Counted from the stretch's first letter, positions 46,101-61,100 are shown. The stretch: DNA of 64,000 nucleotides from Camarhynchus parvulus (GCF_901933205.1 NC_044600.1:5122501-5186500), one strand, 5' to 3'. Notes: a model not told the origin generated them from the sequence alone. Made by a program: numbers and translations.

Positions 46101-49100
46101 TCATTTTCCTGTTTTACTCCAAGGTTGCCAAAGCTCTGATGTTGTTTGTCTCTAAAGAGAAGGGGCTTTCCCCCATAGAATGTCTAAAATTCAAAAAGCC
46201 CCCAACCCCTCTTGTGTGTTTTGTTTCCTGCAGGTGATTCTTGTCCAGGTAAACCCAGGTGAAACATTTACAATTACAACTGAAGATGGACACATTCAGT
46301 GCATTCAAGGTAAAGGGAGGCTCAAGTCCTGAATCCAAATATTTTGGTTCTTGGGTTATTCCACTTCGTTTTTTTCTGTGATGTCAGATGTGTTTTCTGC
46401 ACTGGAATAAATCAGATTTTTCAGTTTGTGTCCAAGCACAAATGAGGCAGCACTGGGAAGCTGCCAGGATTCCCTGAATCCTGCAGATTTTCAGTCCCAA
46501 AAGATGGGTTTGCAGTGATCCTTGACTAAGTGTCTTCCCAAGATCCTAACACATGATTTATGTGGTATTTATTAACAATAAGTTAAAGAACTTTAAGGGG
46601 CACTGGGACCTCCCTGTGCTGTGAGGTGGGGGAATCATTGCTCTACTCTGTGCCTGCAAATTCCTTTTTACCTTCTGGGTAAGTGACAGAAAAACCAAGT
46701 CAGGGCAAAATATCTCCTATAAGTCAAGTTGAATTTAGCAGCATTTCCATTTTTGGAGTATTTGTCACCATTTTACGTGATATTATATAAAATGTGTCCA
46801 TTCTGCTTTCATCAAATCCCCTACAGAAATACTTCCCTTGAGCTTAATACAAAAAATAATGTATTTTAAATTAGTTTTTTAATTCCTACATCAGCTTTTC
46901 CCCAATACCTGCATTTGCCTTCAGTACTACAGACTTTTAACTGTCACAAATTAAGAGCTGAAATTATTTATACAGATTTAAATTATTTATACAGATTTTT
47001 GTGCAATTAAAAAGGCACTGCTGGCCAAAGCGTGGTGGCTGGAATAAAGCCAAAAATCAAACAGAGAATGGGATGCAATCCCTGATGTTTCAGGCTGCAG
47101 GATGGGCTCCCATCTTAGGAAAAAGATGTCTCCAGATGGGAAAAGCCTTGGTTGTTAAGAAGTGGCCCCTTGTCCTTGCCAGGTCCAGCACATGTCCCTA
47201 TGATGTCACCGAACGGTTCCATGCCGCCGATTTTTGTGCCTCCCGGTTACGTATCTCAGGTACCTTCATTTCTCCTTCTCTTGCTGGGTGGTTTTTTTGG
47301 GGAAATTTTAATAATATTTTTATTATTTATTGGTGATTTTAGCTGTGAAAAAAAGCTATTTTTTTCATTGAACTTACCAACTGTTTCACTTTATTGTGGG
47401 CTCTGTCCCTTCTGTTACTGAGTAATGTCTGATCCAGTTTCCAGGAATTTTTTAATCCTGCTCCCAGCAGGATTAAAAACACTTTTAGCAACAAGGACAG
47501 CTCTGAATTGACTGCCTGAGCTCCATGAACAGGATCCACATGTTTATTTTTCATCAGTCCTGTTTGCAGGGTGAAGCTGGGTCATGTGAACAGTCCCAAC
47601 TGGCTGCAGGTTTTCTATTTAATATAAAAATTTATCTGAATTTTCAGTGCCCCTTTCTTGACCAGCCCTGATCTGCTGAAATTCCAGCAGAGCAGCACTG
47701 CTGGAGCAGAGTGTGGTGGTGATGCAAACACTGATTCCAGTGATGTGTTTGGGAAATGAGCAGGGCTCTGGGCTCTCCCAGCTTTGCTTTTCCACTCTCT
47801 TGGATTTTCCACTCCTGGGTGTTGTTCAGGTCAGACCTGCATGTTGTTACCAGAGATACTCCCAGTTCCCAGTTTGATTTATTTCTAAATTAATGTGTTT
47901 TAAAAGGAAATAATCAAAACCAAATGTGGAAACAGAACTTGTGTTGTAGTAATGTTGAAAATCAGGAGTGTTGTAAGTAGATTTGAAAGCTGTAACTGTG
48001 TGTTCTTGGGTTCTCCAGGAAGTTTCTCTTTGCACACAGCTGAATTTTGGGCTTCTGTTGTTGGTCAGCTCCACAGACCTTGAGCAAAGATTCCCCCAGA
48101 CAATTTCTGATCCCTGTGAAATAAATCCCTCAGTGCAAACAGTGGGCAAAGCCCTGGCAGCACTGAGCTGCTCAGCCTGAAAACCACATTTATTTCTTCT
48201 GTGTTTGCTGTCACCTGAAACCAGCAGGGTTGGGTTGTTTTCCCTTGGTTGTTGTGACAGGGATTGACAAGTTGGAAAGCAGCTTTAAATCAGAGCCTGA
48301 GTTACCTGGACTGCTCTTGTCAGATGAGGTGATAACTTTGTGTTCCCATTGTCTGGAGGAGCCCAGGGCTGGTTCTCTTGGATTCTGCCAAAGTGGAGTG
48401 AAATAATTCAGGAGTGACCAGGTTGTGGACTCCCAGCCCTGGAAGTGTTCCAGGACAGGCTGGATGGGGCTTGGAGCAGCCTGTTCTGTGGAAGGGTCCC
48501 TGGGGTGGGATGAGATGAAGTTTAAGGCCTTTTCCTACCTAAACCACCCTGGGATTCTGTGATTGTTCAGACTGACTGCCTCAAACTCCACTTCATCCCA
48601 GCAGTACCTGCCTGGTTTCCACTGGAATCCAGTCTGGTGTGCAAACCCTGCCTTGTCAGGCTCTGGATACGAACCAGAGCAGGGAAATCAATCCCTTGTT
48701 GCATGTACAATATCTGATGGGATTCTCTCTGGCCTCACAGTTCATTTCTCCCGTTTCCCTGCAGGTGGTGGAAGAAAATGGAGTTCGGCGAGTGGTGGTG
48801 GTGCCCCACTCGGGGGAATTCCATCCTTCCATGCATCCCCCCCCTCCCCCTCCCCCACGTGCCCCATTACATGCACCACCCCCATGCCCTGCTGCCACCC
48901 CCCCCTCACCCCGTGTTCCCCGCCGTGCCGGGCACAGGAGAGCTCCCACCACAGTTCATGCACCAGCCCCCGCCACCACACGTGTTCCAGGAGCAAGGTG
49001 AGAGCCCAGAGTGTCCCCAAGCCCTGGGGACAGCTGGCCCTGCCTCCCCACACATCCCCAGGGGTTGTGTTATTAACTTAGAGCACCTCTGTGGGTCAGG

Positions 49101-52100
49101 GACTCACCTGAATCCCGAAGAGTGAGTCCCTGTGTGTGCAGAGTGTGGTTGTGTATCCTCTGATTTTTCTGTTTGAATCCTCTGTTCTCAAGAATTATGC
49201 AAATTTGTACCTGAGAAATGTTGTATTTTTCAATGTTGTATTTTCCATGCATCCCTGCTTTTGCCACTGTAAATCCCACAGCAGTGACTCCTAAAACTCC
49301 TTTCCCCCTCTGAGTTTTGTCACAGCCTTGGCGTGACGTTTATTGAAAATTAACTTAATTTTTTACATGAATGTATTTTTTTTTAGTCCAAATATGACTG
49401 AAAAGTGAACAAAAACAACCCAAAAAATGTTGTTATCCATAATGGAGGGTGAAGTGCAGACCCACTCTAAAAACTGAATAAAGCAATAAATCAGTGAAGG
49501 ACTAGGGTTATGTTGAATTAATCCAAGCTCTAATCCTTATTTTATTATCAAGACTTAAAACAGAAATTAGACTTAGTAAGACCACTCATTGTCTCTCAAG
49601 CTTAAATTAGTAATTATGCATTTTGACTCACTCTAGGCTAAAACATTTGGGATGTATTGGAAAAATTCAGTTGGGTCCTAAATTTGCTTAATTTTTGTAA
49701 ATGTGTCTGTAGCAGGGAAGAGAGGCAGCTGTAAAGTAGTATCTGGAGCAGCTGACATGAGAAAGGCCCAAAAAATTCAGTTTAAAAAGAGCCCAAACTC
49801 CAAAATCCCTGCATTTCCAGACTGACCAAGCACAGGGAAGTTCCAAGGGTGGATTTTAGTGATTTTTCCACCTTGTAGATTCAGATGTCAAGTGAATAAT
49901 TCAGAATAATGAAGTCATTTCTCCCTTCTTTGCAGAACCTCGTTCCCATGGGAGGACAAACTTCATCCAGAGGGACGAGAGGAGCCTCAAAATGCAGGAG
50001 CACCTCAAGAAGAGGCTAAAGGACAGACAAGCCAGTGGTCACACCAACAATAAACTGAACAGCCCTCCCTCCTCACCACATAAAGTCCTTAATTCTTCCA
50101 ATGCCACAATTCCCAATGGGAATGGAAAGGGCCAGCAAGGGGCAGTTGGAGCACTAAAGCAGAAGCAGATAGGAAAAACAAAGGGCAGTCCAGAGGCAGA
50201 GATGGGAGGTAGGTGGCATGGACAGGGGAAATCTCAGTTGTTTCTATAAACTCATTGCAAAGCAGGTTCTGAAAAAGCTGAATTTATAAATTTGTTTGGC
50301 TGTTCAGGATTAGAGGAAGCCTGAAATTCATTATGAAATCCATTATGTAATCCATTAGATTTTTTTTTTTCTCTAGGAATCATTGGAATATCAAGTTTTT
50401 TTATTTGGTATTTATCAAATAAAGTCTTCAGGAAGATTTAATCTTAAACCTTTTTACTTCCCTGCCATTTCTGAGCCAGTGATCAATATTCCCAGTGAGG
50501 GTGACCTGTAGGTACTTCCAGAACTCCTGGTGTCACTGTTTGTGGTACTTTTTGATAAACCAGGGGCCATTTAACCTTCAAGAAATATGGAAATTTGAGC
50601 AGTTGTAGAAAATGCTGTTTAATTAGTTCTAATTTCAGCTTTTTAATACCTTTTGGTTACTAAAAACCTTGTGCAGTGTCTTTGAGACAGTGTCAGGCTT
50701 CTTCCAAACTGGAAATGTTTTGCCATAGAAATTCCAGGAAAACACATCAGGCAAAGATAAGATCTTATTATCATTTTTTTTAACACCTCTCATTTTTGGA
50801 GGAATGTTTTTGTGTTGTCAAAGAAAACCTATTTCTGCTCCATTAGGAAAAGATCCCCTTTGTGCAGGATGTACTAAAAGGGTTTTTGTACCACTGTTGG
50901 TTTTGGATAGTTGGTGTTTCTGCCCCTCACACAGCCAAAACAAACAGGGGAAATGAACTTTGCACAATAAGAACCATTGTTCAAGTCCTAATGAGGCCAA
51001 CTCCATCTCGTGGTGGCCTTTTGGTAACAACCTGGGTTGCTCTCAGGCTTTGGGATAATCTGGTTTGTGTTTAAATTGCAGAATCTGACACAGAATCCAG
51101 GAAATGTGATACTCACTTGAGCATTGGCAAGCCAGTTGTAAGTATTAGCCTTAAAATCCCATTATTTTCTGGGCCTGTGCTCCCTAGAAAATAACTTGTG
51201 TTTTATCAATCCCTTTTCCTTTGTTCTTAATGGTTTAATTTTTTTAATAGAGAAGATAAATCCAGTTTAGTTGTCAGAGCTCATAGCTGGGAAAGGGCAA
51301 CCACGCTGGAAATTCACTGTTTCTCAGTTTTCCAGCCTGTAATCCCAGAATATTCCACTGTTGCAGTTTTCCAGTGTATGTGAGGGCTTTACCTTGCAAA
51401 CCAGGGGCCTGCTAAACTCTTGGAAGTTTGTCCACTCTTGGAACCATCCTTTGCTCAGCAGAGAGGATTTAGGAGTGTTGAGGATAAAATTACACAAATA
51501 GATCCTCTTTTGATGTTATATTGAGAAACTGGAGCAAATATTTGAGTATTTAGAGACTTATTTAGGAAGGTGGAGTCTGGTGAGGGTAATTAAAATGTCT
51601 GTGTTTGATATTGAGCAAGTTTAATGAGCTCTTCTCTGCATTCTCCACACAGCAAACAGGGGTTGTGTTCCTTTGCACCACCTTTTGAGGGGTTTTTTTG
51701 GTCCTTCAGTACTTTTTCCCTGCTTCTTCTAACATCTGTACTTTGAGCTACCCCAGGGCTGTGTTGCCTTGAGCAGAGAGAATTTGGAGTGTGGGAATGA
51801 AGCAGCTAAAAAAAAATCAGACAAGAAATGTTGAGTTTTACAAACAGAGCCTGTGCTGTCCTTAGGATCAGTGGCTGAATATTGTGTGAGGGAATGTCAG
51901 AAAATGACAATAAGGTGTCTGTGCCTAAATCTGATCTGGGGTCCTGCCCAAGACTCCCCAGCTGAACATTTGCTCCAAGTGAGTGATGGAAACCTTGATG
52001 CAGGAATTTTCTCTTCTTGCCCCACTGTGGTGTTGGTTTGGTGTTGGAAGGGAAAACCTTTAGAAATGAAAAGAGAAAATCATTGCAATCCAAAGAATGC

Positions 52101-55100
52101 CTCTATATTCCCACTCCAAAGGGAAAGAATTCCTCCAGTGAGGAGCTTCCTAGGCCAATTAGCGACGCCATGTTATTGACTAATTAACCTTTTCTTGCAG
52201 AAAGCAAACTTACTTGCATTATTTATGCTTTTAATAGGTTTCTGATATACAAGCAAGATCAGCCGTTCTGTCCTGGAATCTCCCAGTTAGTTCACAGAAT
52301 GGAGAGAGCCATAGTCATAGTCCAGCAGCATTTACATTTGAAGTAGCAATATCCAACAGTGGTAAAAATGGAAAATTTAAATCTGTCTATGTGTAAGTTT
52401 AGTTTCTTCCTTTAAGCACAATGTTTAAACCATTAACCAATCAGCAATCTCTCTATCAGGAGCTGTTTGTTGACTTGCAGACCTTCCTACTTCACATGAA
52501 ATAAATTTTAAGTAATGTCACTAAAGAGTTATACATGGACAGTGGGAAACTTAAATGTGCACTACATGGTTTTGCTTTTCAATGAGCTTTGAGCCCTGAG
52601 GTTTAAGGAAGAGCTGTAACTCTGCTTTCTGTTTGTTTTTGCCTTTTCACAGTGGGGAAGAATTAACAATTACACTTCCTGATCTCAGACCAGCCACTGA
52701 TTATCATGCCAGGTATGCTGCTGGGAAGGAAATAAAGCTTTGGGGGACATGGGCATTGCAGGGTTATTGTGGCTTCATGGAAATGAGATGATAGAAACAG
52801 TTCAGGAATACTCTGAAAAAACACCATGCTGTGGACACTGGATTTGCTATCTAAATTCCCATTTATCTTCTAACTTCATTAAAATACGACCTCATTTCCT
52901 TCCCTGCCACCTTCTCTGTCTCCTCAGATTTCTCAGTTACAAACTTTAAATTATTCTTTGCTGATATTTTTTAGAACAATACTTTGTAGATTGTTGTGGG
53001 CTGAAGTCAGTGGCAAATGAAATAATTTAGCCTTGAAACTGGATCTGAAAATCTGACTTGTCAGTTTGATTTCAGAGATGCTTGTCTGAGCTGCAGCAGT
53101 GCAAGCAGGGAAGTGGGAATGGGCTCAGTGGGAAGTGGGATGGGATGATCAGGAGTAAATGATCCTGACTGGAGGTGCTGGGCTGGCCAGGGAGAGAGCA
53201 GCTGCTCAACAAACCAGGGGAACCAGAGTCACACTCAGTGCTGGGGCTCTGGAGCAGATGAGATTAAAGATTCCCTGCAGCAAAGTCCTGCTCTGAAGCT
53301 GTGGAACAGTTCTGGGTGTGGGAAGTGCTGGGCACAGCTCCACCTGCACAGTGCTGTGTTTTCCACAGAAAGAGGCAGGACTGCTGAAAACATGAAACAA
53401 TTCCTATGAAAATTGTGATTTTATGGTGTAATAACAATACAATTGTTATTTTATGATTTGGCCTGTTTAGTGCCCGTACTCCTGCCCAAGTGTTGGCTGT
53501 GTTTGAATTTTAAGGTGTTTTTAGCAGAAGGCTCATTTTCAGTCAGGTATCCTGTTGCCATTTTGGAACACCTGCCATAGTTTTCATCCCCTATCCCACA
53601 GGTTTTTCAGCACTAAAATATCTCCACTGTGACAGAGAGTAATGGCAGAGTAAATGAAGGGTGAGAAATGGGGGTCTGGGGTCAGCAGGTGAACTTTGTG
53701 ACCCCCACCCTGCAGCCACTGCTTGGGAATAAATCCCTGAAGCTGCCAGCTCTGCCCTTACATTTCCAGGTGCCAATGCAGCAGCCACATCATTAATTAC
53801 CCTTTGTTTAGAGTTTCAGCAACCAGCAGTTCCATCAAAGAAACCATTTCAGAGCTGGTGAGCTTCACCACAGAGAGCTGTGAGCCAGACTGTCCAGCTG
53901 CCCCAAAACTGATTAACAGAACCAAAAACAGCCTGAGCTTGCAGTGGAAGGTAAGAGCCACACCTGGGGCTGAGTGAAGGGGAGCAGAGCACTCTGCTGG
54001 ATTCCTGGGCAGTGGATTGAAATCAGCTTTGTCAGGAATTCAATGTGTGCAGTAGGTGTTGCCTTTTAAGTTGCTCAGTGAAGATTGATAATGAAATAAT
54101 AATTACCTTTCTTTTTTTTTTCAATGTTTGCTGAGTTTCTTGCCTGCAGCTTTAGTGTGACAGAGTTGGTAGCAGGGCTCTTCTCTTCTGAGCTGGCAGA
54201 GAAGAAAAAATGGATTTTAATTTATTTATATCATTGCTTGAGGTCCTGGGTGATAAATAGATATGACTTAATGTTCTTTTAGTTACTCTGACTCATCCAG
54301 ACTAAATTTCTTTGGATGGTTCTATAGATTATCATTTTTGATCTGACTTTTGAATAGAACCACTATCTGTCAAGGCTTGTTGGTGGCTGTGTTTGCTTGG
54401 TTTTTGATGTTTTTCTTATGAGCATGCTGAAAAATGGTTCCAGCTAAATGACTTCAGTGAAATTATTTGTAGAATCTGTGCTTAGAAAATGAAGAAGTTC
54501 CCATTTCATGTGTCAGATGTTACTTGTGTGAACCCTTAGATTGCACAGGAAGGTGGTGAGCACACAGTGCAAGGCATCAGGAAAAGAGCTCTAAGAATAT
54601 CATTTGCTTCATTTATAAAATCAAACAATTTATAAATTCATATTCTAAACTATCAGAACTAAAAGAAGTAGCACAGCAGCCTTGTATTAAAAGGCAGATG
54701 AAGTTTATTCAATGTGTAAGAATATTTATAAAACACATTTACAACCACTTGATTTTAACTTTTTTTCATTGTTTCTTTATTTTCAGTCCTCAAATGACAA
54801 TGGTTCCAAAATAACTAATTTTCTTTTAGAATGGGATGAGGTAAGAGCGTTTCTAGTACCAAAAAAAAATCATAATGACATCTGTAGAGCAATTACACTT
54901 AAAAATACCCTTTGCTTAGGTACAGCAGCTATTTTGGTGCAACTGTCCTGACAGTTTTAAAGAGACAAATGATCAATGGGAGAGGACAGTGTAAAAGTGC
55001 CTCATTTGTCATCCAGAGCATCAGTCATTCCTGTGTTCTCTTTAGATGCAGGAGCATTTGGCATCTTTGGGTTGTGTCACCAGTCTCCCTCAGCTCTTGA

Positions 55101-58100
55101 GCATCTTGCTGAGATGTAATGCAAAGGGATAAAAAACTTCCAGAATGTGTTTTGTTTCCAGCTCAGTGGTTTATCACCATTTTGTCAAATCCCCAGTACC
55201 TAAAGTAATGAGATATCTCAGTCCTAATGTGGTTTATTGTCAAGACTGCTCAGGGTGACCATCAGCAGACTCAGGTTGACCATGATACATTAAATTCTGC
55301 ATTCTTGAGGCTCAGTAATTCCTTTTTTAATTACTGTTAAATGGGTGAAATGACATTTCTCAGGGAAGGTCTCGCTGCCCATGGAAGGAGATGAGCTTTA
55401 AGGTCTCTCCCAACCCAAACCAATCTGAGATTCTGGGATTTAGGAAGATACAGAGTGAGGAGGGTGACCTTGGCAGGGATCAGGGAGTGACTCTGGATCT
55501 CCCTGTTTTCCAGGGGAAGAATGGCCCCTTCAAGGAATGTTACTATGGACACCTGAAGCAGTACAAGCTCACCAAACTCGCTCCTTCCACAAGATACTCC
55601 CTGAGGCTGGCTGCTAAAAACGACATTGGAATGAGGTAACCAGGAGCCCAGGGATACCAAGTGCTGCATTTCCCCCTGGATTCCATCAGCTGCTGCTCAC
55701 CCTTGTTCAAAATCTCCTCCCCAGTGGGTTCAGTGAGACGGTGACGTTCGGCACGGCCGGGGTGGTGCCGCCGGCCCCAGCACCACCCACGCTGCTGGAA
55801 GCAGGAGTGACCTGGATGGCCCTGGGATGGAGCCCCCCTGCAGGAGGGGCCTTGGATGATGTCCTCACCTACAGCCTGGACATGGAGGAAGAAGGTTCTG
55901 TAAGTGCTGGGCTTTGAGTGGAAACTTGCTTCATAGTGCTGAAATAAAAATGAACTGTTTTTAATCTTCCGATAAATGGTCGGCAAGTATTGCATGGAAT
56001 TGATGGCAGAGAGAGAGAGCATTGCATGGAATTCATGGCAGAGATAAAGTATTGTGTGCAGTTTATGGCAGAGAGAGAAAGCATTACATGGAATTGATGG
56101 CAGAGATAAAGCATTGCATGGAATTGATGGCAGAGAAAGAAAGCATTGCATGGAATTCATGGCAGAGAGAGAAAGCATTGCATGGAATTCATGGCAGAGA
56201 GAGACAGCATTGCATGGAATTGATGGCAGAGAGAGACAGCATTGCATGGAATTCATGGCAGAGAGAGAAAGCATTACATGGAATTGATGGCAGAGAACTG
56301 CCATGAATACTTTGTGCCATGAATTGTTTGCAGTTCATGGCAACAGAGTATTGTGTGCAGTTCATGGCACAGAAATGAAGTTCAGGATAAAAAAAATGTG
56401 ATTTACCCACTCTGGGTTTTGCTTCACCTTAAAAATCAGTGACTGTGTTCATCCTTCTTTTCCCTCCTTGCCAGGGCTATGGATTCCAGCCCCAGTACAA
56501 TGGAGATGAGCTCTCATGCACTTTAAGAAACCTGAGGAGGAGTACATCCTATAAGTTCAGGGTTTGTACCATAGTTTTTTCCTAATTTCATGTGCTTTCC
56601 TGGACTTTGGCATTTTCCAGCAAGTTTTTCAACTTTGTATGGAGACAGCAGGAATTCACCTGTTATCCCAACAATTACCTGGTTTTAGAGCAGGTTTTGC
56701 TGAAGTAATAATACAAACCATTTTTTTTGCACCAACTAATTTTGGTATAAATGGTTGTCTTTATTTTGGTTGGGTTTTTAATGGATTTTTTTAATCACCA
56801 GCATGTTTATCCTCATGTATTATCAACATATATTGCTGTCATTAAATAAACCATTTATTCTGTATTCTGTTCCCTCCTCCAACAGCTCTTTGCCTACAAC
56901 AGTGAAGGAAAAAGCAGCCCCAGTGAGGTGGTGGAACACAGCACCAAACCTGACAGACCTGGAGCTCCCAGCAAACCTGCTGTGAAGGGCAAGATCCATC
57001 CCCACAGTGTGAGAGTCACGTGGGGTAGGTGCCTTGGGGTGTCCCAGTGCTGCTGGGGTGTGGGCAGCCTCTCTCTGATTAAATGAGAGGGAACTCAGAC
57101 TGATTATTTATCTGCAGGTATTGTTATTGCAGCAGAAATACTCAACCTTACCCAAAAATGGTTTATTTTGGGGCTGTGGAAGCACACTGGTGTTGTTCAT
57201 CCATTTCTGAGAAGCACTGACTGCTGTCCTAAACCCCCCTGTGGGTTTACTGTGATGTTTAAATAATTCCTATGTTCACTTAAAAAATAAGAGCTGATAC
57301 CTGAAATTGAGAGTGTTTTCCCAGTTACTCTTCCTGGCATAATCATGATTAATAATAGGAGGAAAATTGCTCAGAAAAATGTATTGTGAATAATTAAGTA
57401 CACTGGTTTCTCTGCTGTGTTTGAATGAATATGAATGTGTTCACTGGAAAAGCTGATAACAAAATACTGCCTTGATATTGAATCTTCTGTAACTTAAGGT
57501 GTTGATTTCTTTCAGAACCCCCCAAGGATAATGGAGGATCAGACATCTCTAAATACTTTTGGAAATCTCCGAGGCGTCAGTTGGTAAGGAATCACCTCTG
57601 GGTGCTAATACAGTACTCAGTCTCCATCCCTGGAGATATTTAATTCACATTTAGATGTGGAACATGGTTTAGACTTGGATTTTAGAGATGTTTTCCAACT
57701 TAAATGATGCTTTACTGCAGCAGTCATTTCTGATTTTACACCTCTCTGTGTGTGTGTGTGTGTTGTACATGTTCTCTGTATAATTAATAATTTCAAATTG
57801 ATTTTCTGGCTTGACCACGTAAATAATTGCACGAGAGAATTTCCAGGTGGGATTTTAGAAAGGTTTGGAAGGATAAAGTGCTTTTCCTTCCCCCAGGAGG
57901 GAGGTGGGAGCCCATTTACAGCGGAGCCCAGCGGGAGCACGTCTGTGACCACCTCAGGCCTGGCACCTCCTACAGGCTCCGGGTGTCCTGTGCCAGCAAA
58001 GGTGGGGAGAGCCAGGTGAGCAGCAGGAGGGGAAAGGTGCTTCTCTTCCATTTCTGTTCATGTTTTAGCAAAAGGCTTTCTGTCTGTGCTCTGCAATGTC

Positions 58101-61100
58101 TGTGTCCCCGGCAGGCCTCTGATGTCACGACTGTCACCACAGCGGCCGTTCCCCCCGGGCCCTGTCCTGCCCCAGCCCTGGTGGGCAAAGCCAAGCCTAA
58201 GGAAATCACTTTGCAGTGGGGTAAGCACCAGAGTTGGAGTAAAACACTGCTCTGATTTCAGTCATCCTAATCAAAAATCTGTAGAACTCATCAGGGAAAA
58301 AAAGGTAAAAATAAAAATATAGAGATGCTGTCTGTGGCCTTAGGCTTTTTTGGGTTTGTGATGGGATTTTTTTAAGAAGAACAAAGATTCTGTCCACCTT
58401 TTGACGGAAGCAGACATAAATATTTTCCAGTGAGAAAGCTTCCTGTCTGCCCATGACTGACACCTCCTTGGCAACTTGAAAATCTACTTTTCTTACTGTT
58501 ATCTCAGTAAAGGAGATAAGCAAAAATTAATGAAGATATGCTGTTTTTTGAAGAAAACAGGGAAAATACATGAATAAAGCCCTGATGAAGACTGTCTTAA
58601 ACTAGCTATCAGTAACTGGGGGGCAAAGCAAGCTTCATTAAGTGTTTCTGCTCAGACACATAAGAGCCTGCCCTAACTTAGGGAATTTAGAAATTAATAG
58701 GCAAATGCAATCTGTTTTTGTTTGCCAGGCCCCCCAGCTGTGGATGGAGGCTCTGAGATCACAGAGTACCTCCTGGAGATGGCCAGCTCGGAGCAGGACG
58801 AGCGCAGGGTGCTCTACCAGGGCCCAGCAGCTGAGTTTGGAGTGGCCAACCTGCTCCCAGGGAGGAGCTACAGCTTCTGGCTGCGGGCAGGGAACAGAGT
58901 CGGGGTGAGCACTGCCCTCACCACATCTGTGACACCACACAGGGGACAGCAGGGATGCTGCTGGGGGCTCCTGCAGCCTGAGTGCTGGGAACTTCTTGGT
59001 GTTTGTGCCTTTGGAATTGTTGGATGTGTTACCCCGAGCTGAGGCTCTGCAGATGTGGTGGGAGCAGCATTGTGTGGAGGGGGTGGGTGCCAGCCAGGCC
59101 AGGCTGGGAGAAGAGTGGGATAAACGTTGGTGGCATAAAAGTGTTTGTGAAACTGTGCCCAGCTGCTGCTGGAAGGCAGATCCTGCCTGGGGGAGGGAGG
59201 AGTTACAAAACCCTGGCAGTGGGAATGGGGCCAGCTTCAAGTACCTGCAAGGAATCTGAAACTGAGCCCTGAGCTCTGCTGTTTACTTCCCTGTCAAGTT
59301 AAAAATAGTTTGCTTCACTTTAACATCAGTTCTTGCCCTGGTGCTGTTGCTGTGTTCATGCAGTGTTGTTTTCCTGCAGTTTGGCCCCCACTCTGAGAAG
59401 GCAGAGCTTTGCACTGCTCCAGGACCTCCTGAGCAGTGCTGCAAACCCCTGATAACCTGCAAAAGTGCAACTTGTGCTGTGGTTTCGTGGGAGGTAGGTG
59501 TTGTTGGCTTCCAGTACCACCCAAATTAGTGTTTGGCTTTTAGAATTGTAGTGACACATTTATGATACACAGAAGTTAGAGAAATAGCGTGTGTAGAGGT
59601 GGGATATTTAAGCCCATTTCTTTATAGACATCTGTGTTGGGTTTGTAAACTTTGGGAGTTATTAATTGCAGTCTTAACTGCACAAATTGGGTGGTATTTA
59701 ATCCTCCTCATGGTGTGGTAATTGATATATAGTGAATTAATTCTTTTAAGTGGTAAGAGATTGTGGGACAGTCAGAATTCTGGTGTGAGCTGTGGTGGTG
59801 GTACAGCCATGTGTCACCTTTTAACTTAAAATCCCTTGGAACTGATGTAAGGTTTCACCCCCAGTGTTTCCAAAGGCTGGATTTTATGATCTTGGAGGTG
59901 TTTTCCAACCTTTTCTATGACTCATTCAGTGTCTCAGTGTGACAGAGCTCCCCCCTGGGTGCTGGGGGTGTGTAAGTGCCAGAGCTGAGCAGAATTTCTC
60001 CCTCACCCCACAGAGCCCGGCGTGCAACGGAGCAGAAATCACCGAGTACAGGCTGGACTGGGGCCAGGTGGAGGGCTCCATGCACATCATCTACACTGGC
60101 CCCTGCCAGAGCTATGAGGTCAAGGGGCTCACACCTGCAACCACCTATTACTGCAGAGTCCAGGTAGGAAAAGCCTTTTGGTGCCACTGGGCACTTGCAG
60201 TGTGGGGACAAACCCCAGCTAGAGAGGAGTAAAGTCATGTGCTGTCACCTGCTCATGCAGTAGAGAAGGTAATTGGGAAAAGCACTTCCCTTGTCCCCCA
60301 GTCCCTTCTCGTTCCCTGAATCTGGAAGAGTTTAGATCCAGTGTGCTGTGAAATACCAGCTTTACAGATGCTTTGCCCTGTTGCCAAATTATTCAGGAGA
60401 TTTTCCACTCTCTTCCATGTTGCTTTTAAGAACGCACGGAAGGCTGTGAGAGCTGTGCCTGCCTGCTTGGAAAACAGGGATTTGGTAACTCCTGTGTGGT
60501 GTCTTTCAGGCTGTGAACGTGGCTGGGGTGGGGCTGTTTGGGGACACGGGCGTGGTGACCACGCCCCCCTCAGTGCCCGCAGCCGTGGCCGTGCTCCACT
60601 TACTTGAAGAGGATCAGGTGGAAATTTCCCCTCCTTTCTCCACGTGCCTTGCAATCCAGTGGGAAGAGCCCTGCTGCCACGGGGCAGAGATCACAGGCTA
60701 CAACATCGAGTATGGGGAGAAGCAGCTGGTCACTGTGGGGAGAAACACAACCCATGTCCTTGAGAATCTGCTGCCTGACACCTTGTACAGGTAAGAATTA
60801 TTTTGAAATCACATTTGTAGGATTTAAAAGCCCTTTGAGAGGGTAGTGCTTTAAATTTTTAGAGCAGTATTTCCTGCAGCTTACAGACTATTTGCCTAAT
60901 TCACCCTGCAGCTCCAAAAACACTCCTAAAATTGTCATATCCAGACTCCAGCCATGACATTGGCAGGAGTGAGATTGTGGTTGGTGTTAAGGTTCACATT
61001 CTGTCTCAAAGCTAAGACTTTAAGGTTTCTGGGTTTAGATTTTTCATTGGGATGCTCAGGTGTGTGTTGAGAAGATGGATGGACAGGTAAGAGCGGAGCA

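Noticed and set aside
55543..56304. 253-aa minus-strand frame with a repeated His-Ala-Met-Leu-Ser motif
   Set aside because: Produced by the 32-bp minisatellite, which is stop-poor in many frames, and by antisense of exons 11 and 12.
48837..57563. Programmed ribosomal frameshifting as the cause of the exon 4 and exon 15 breaks
   Set aside because: No canonical slippery heptamer with a pseudoknot is visible, and other FNDC3 genes have no such need; simple indels in homopolymers explain both.
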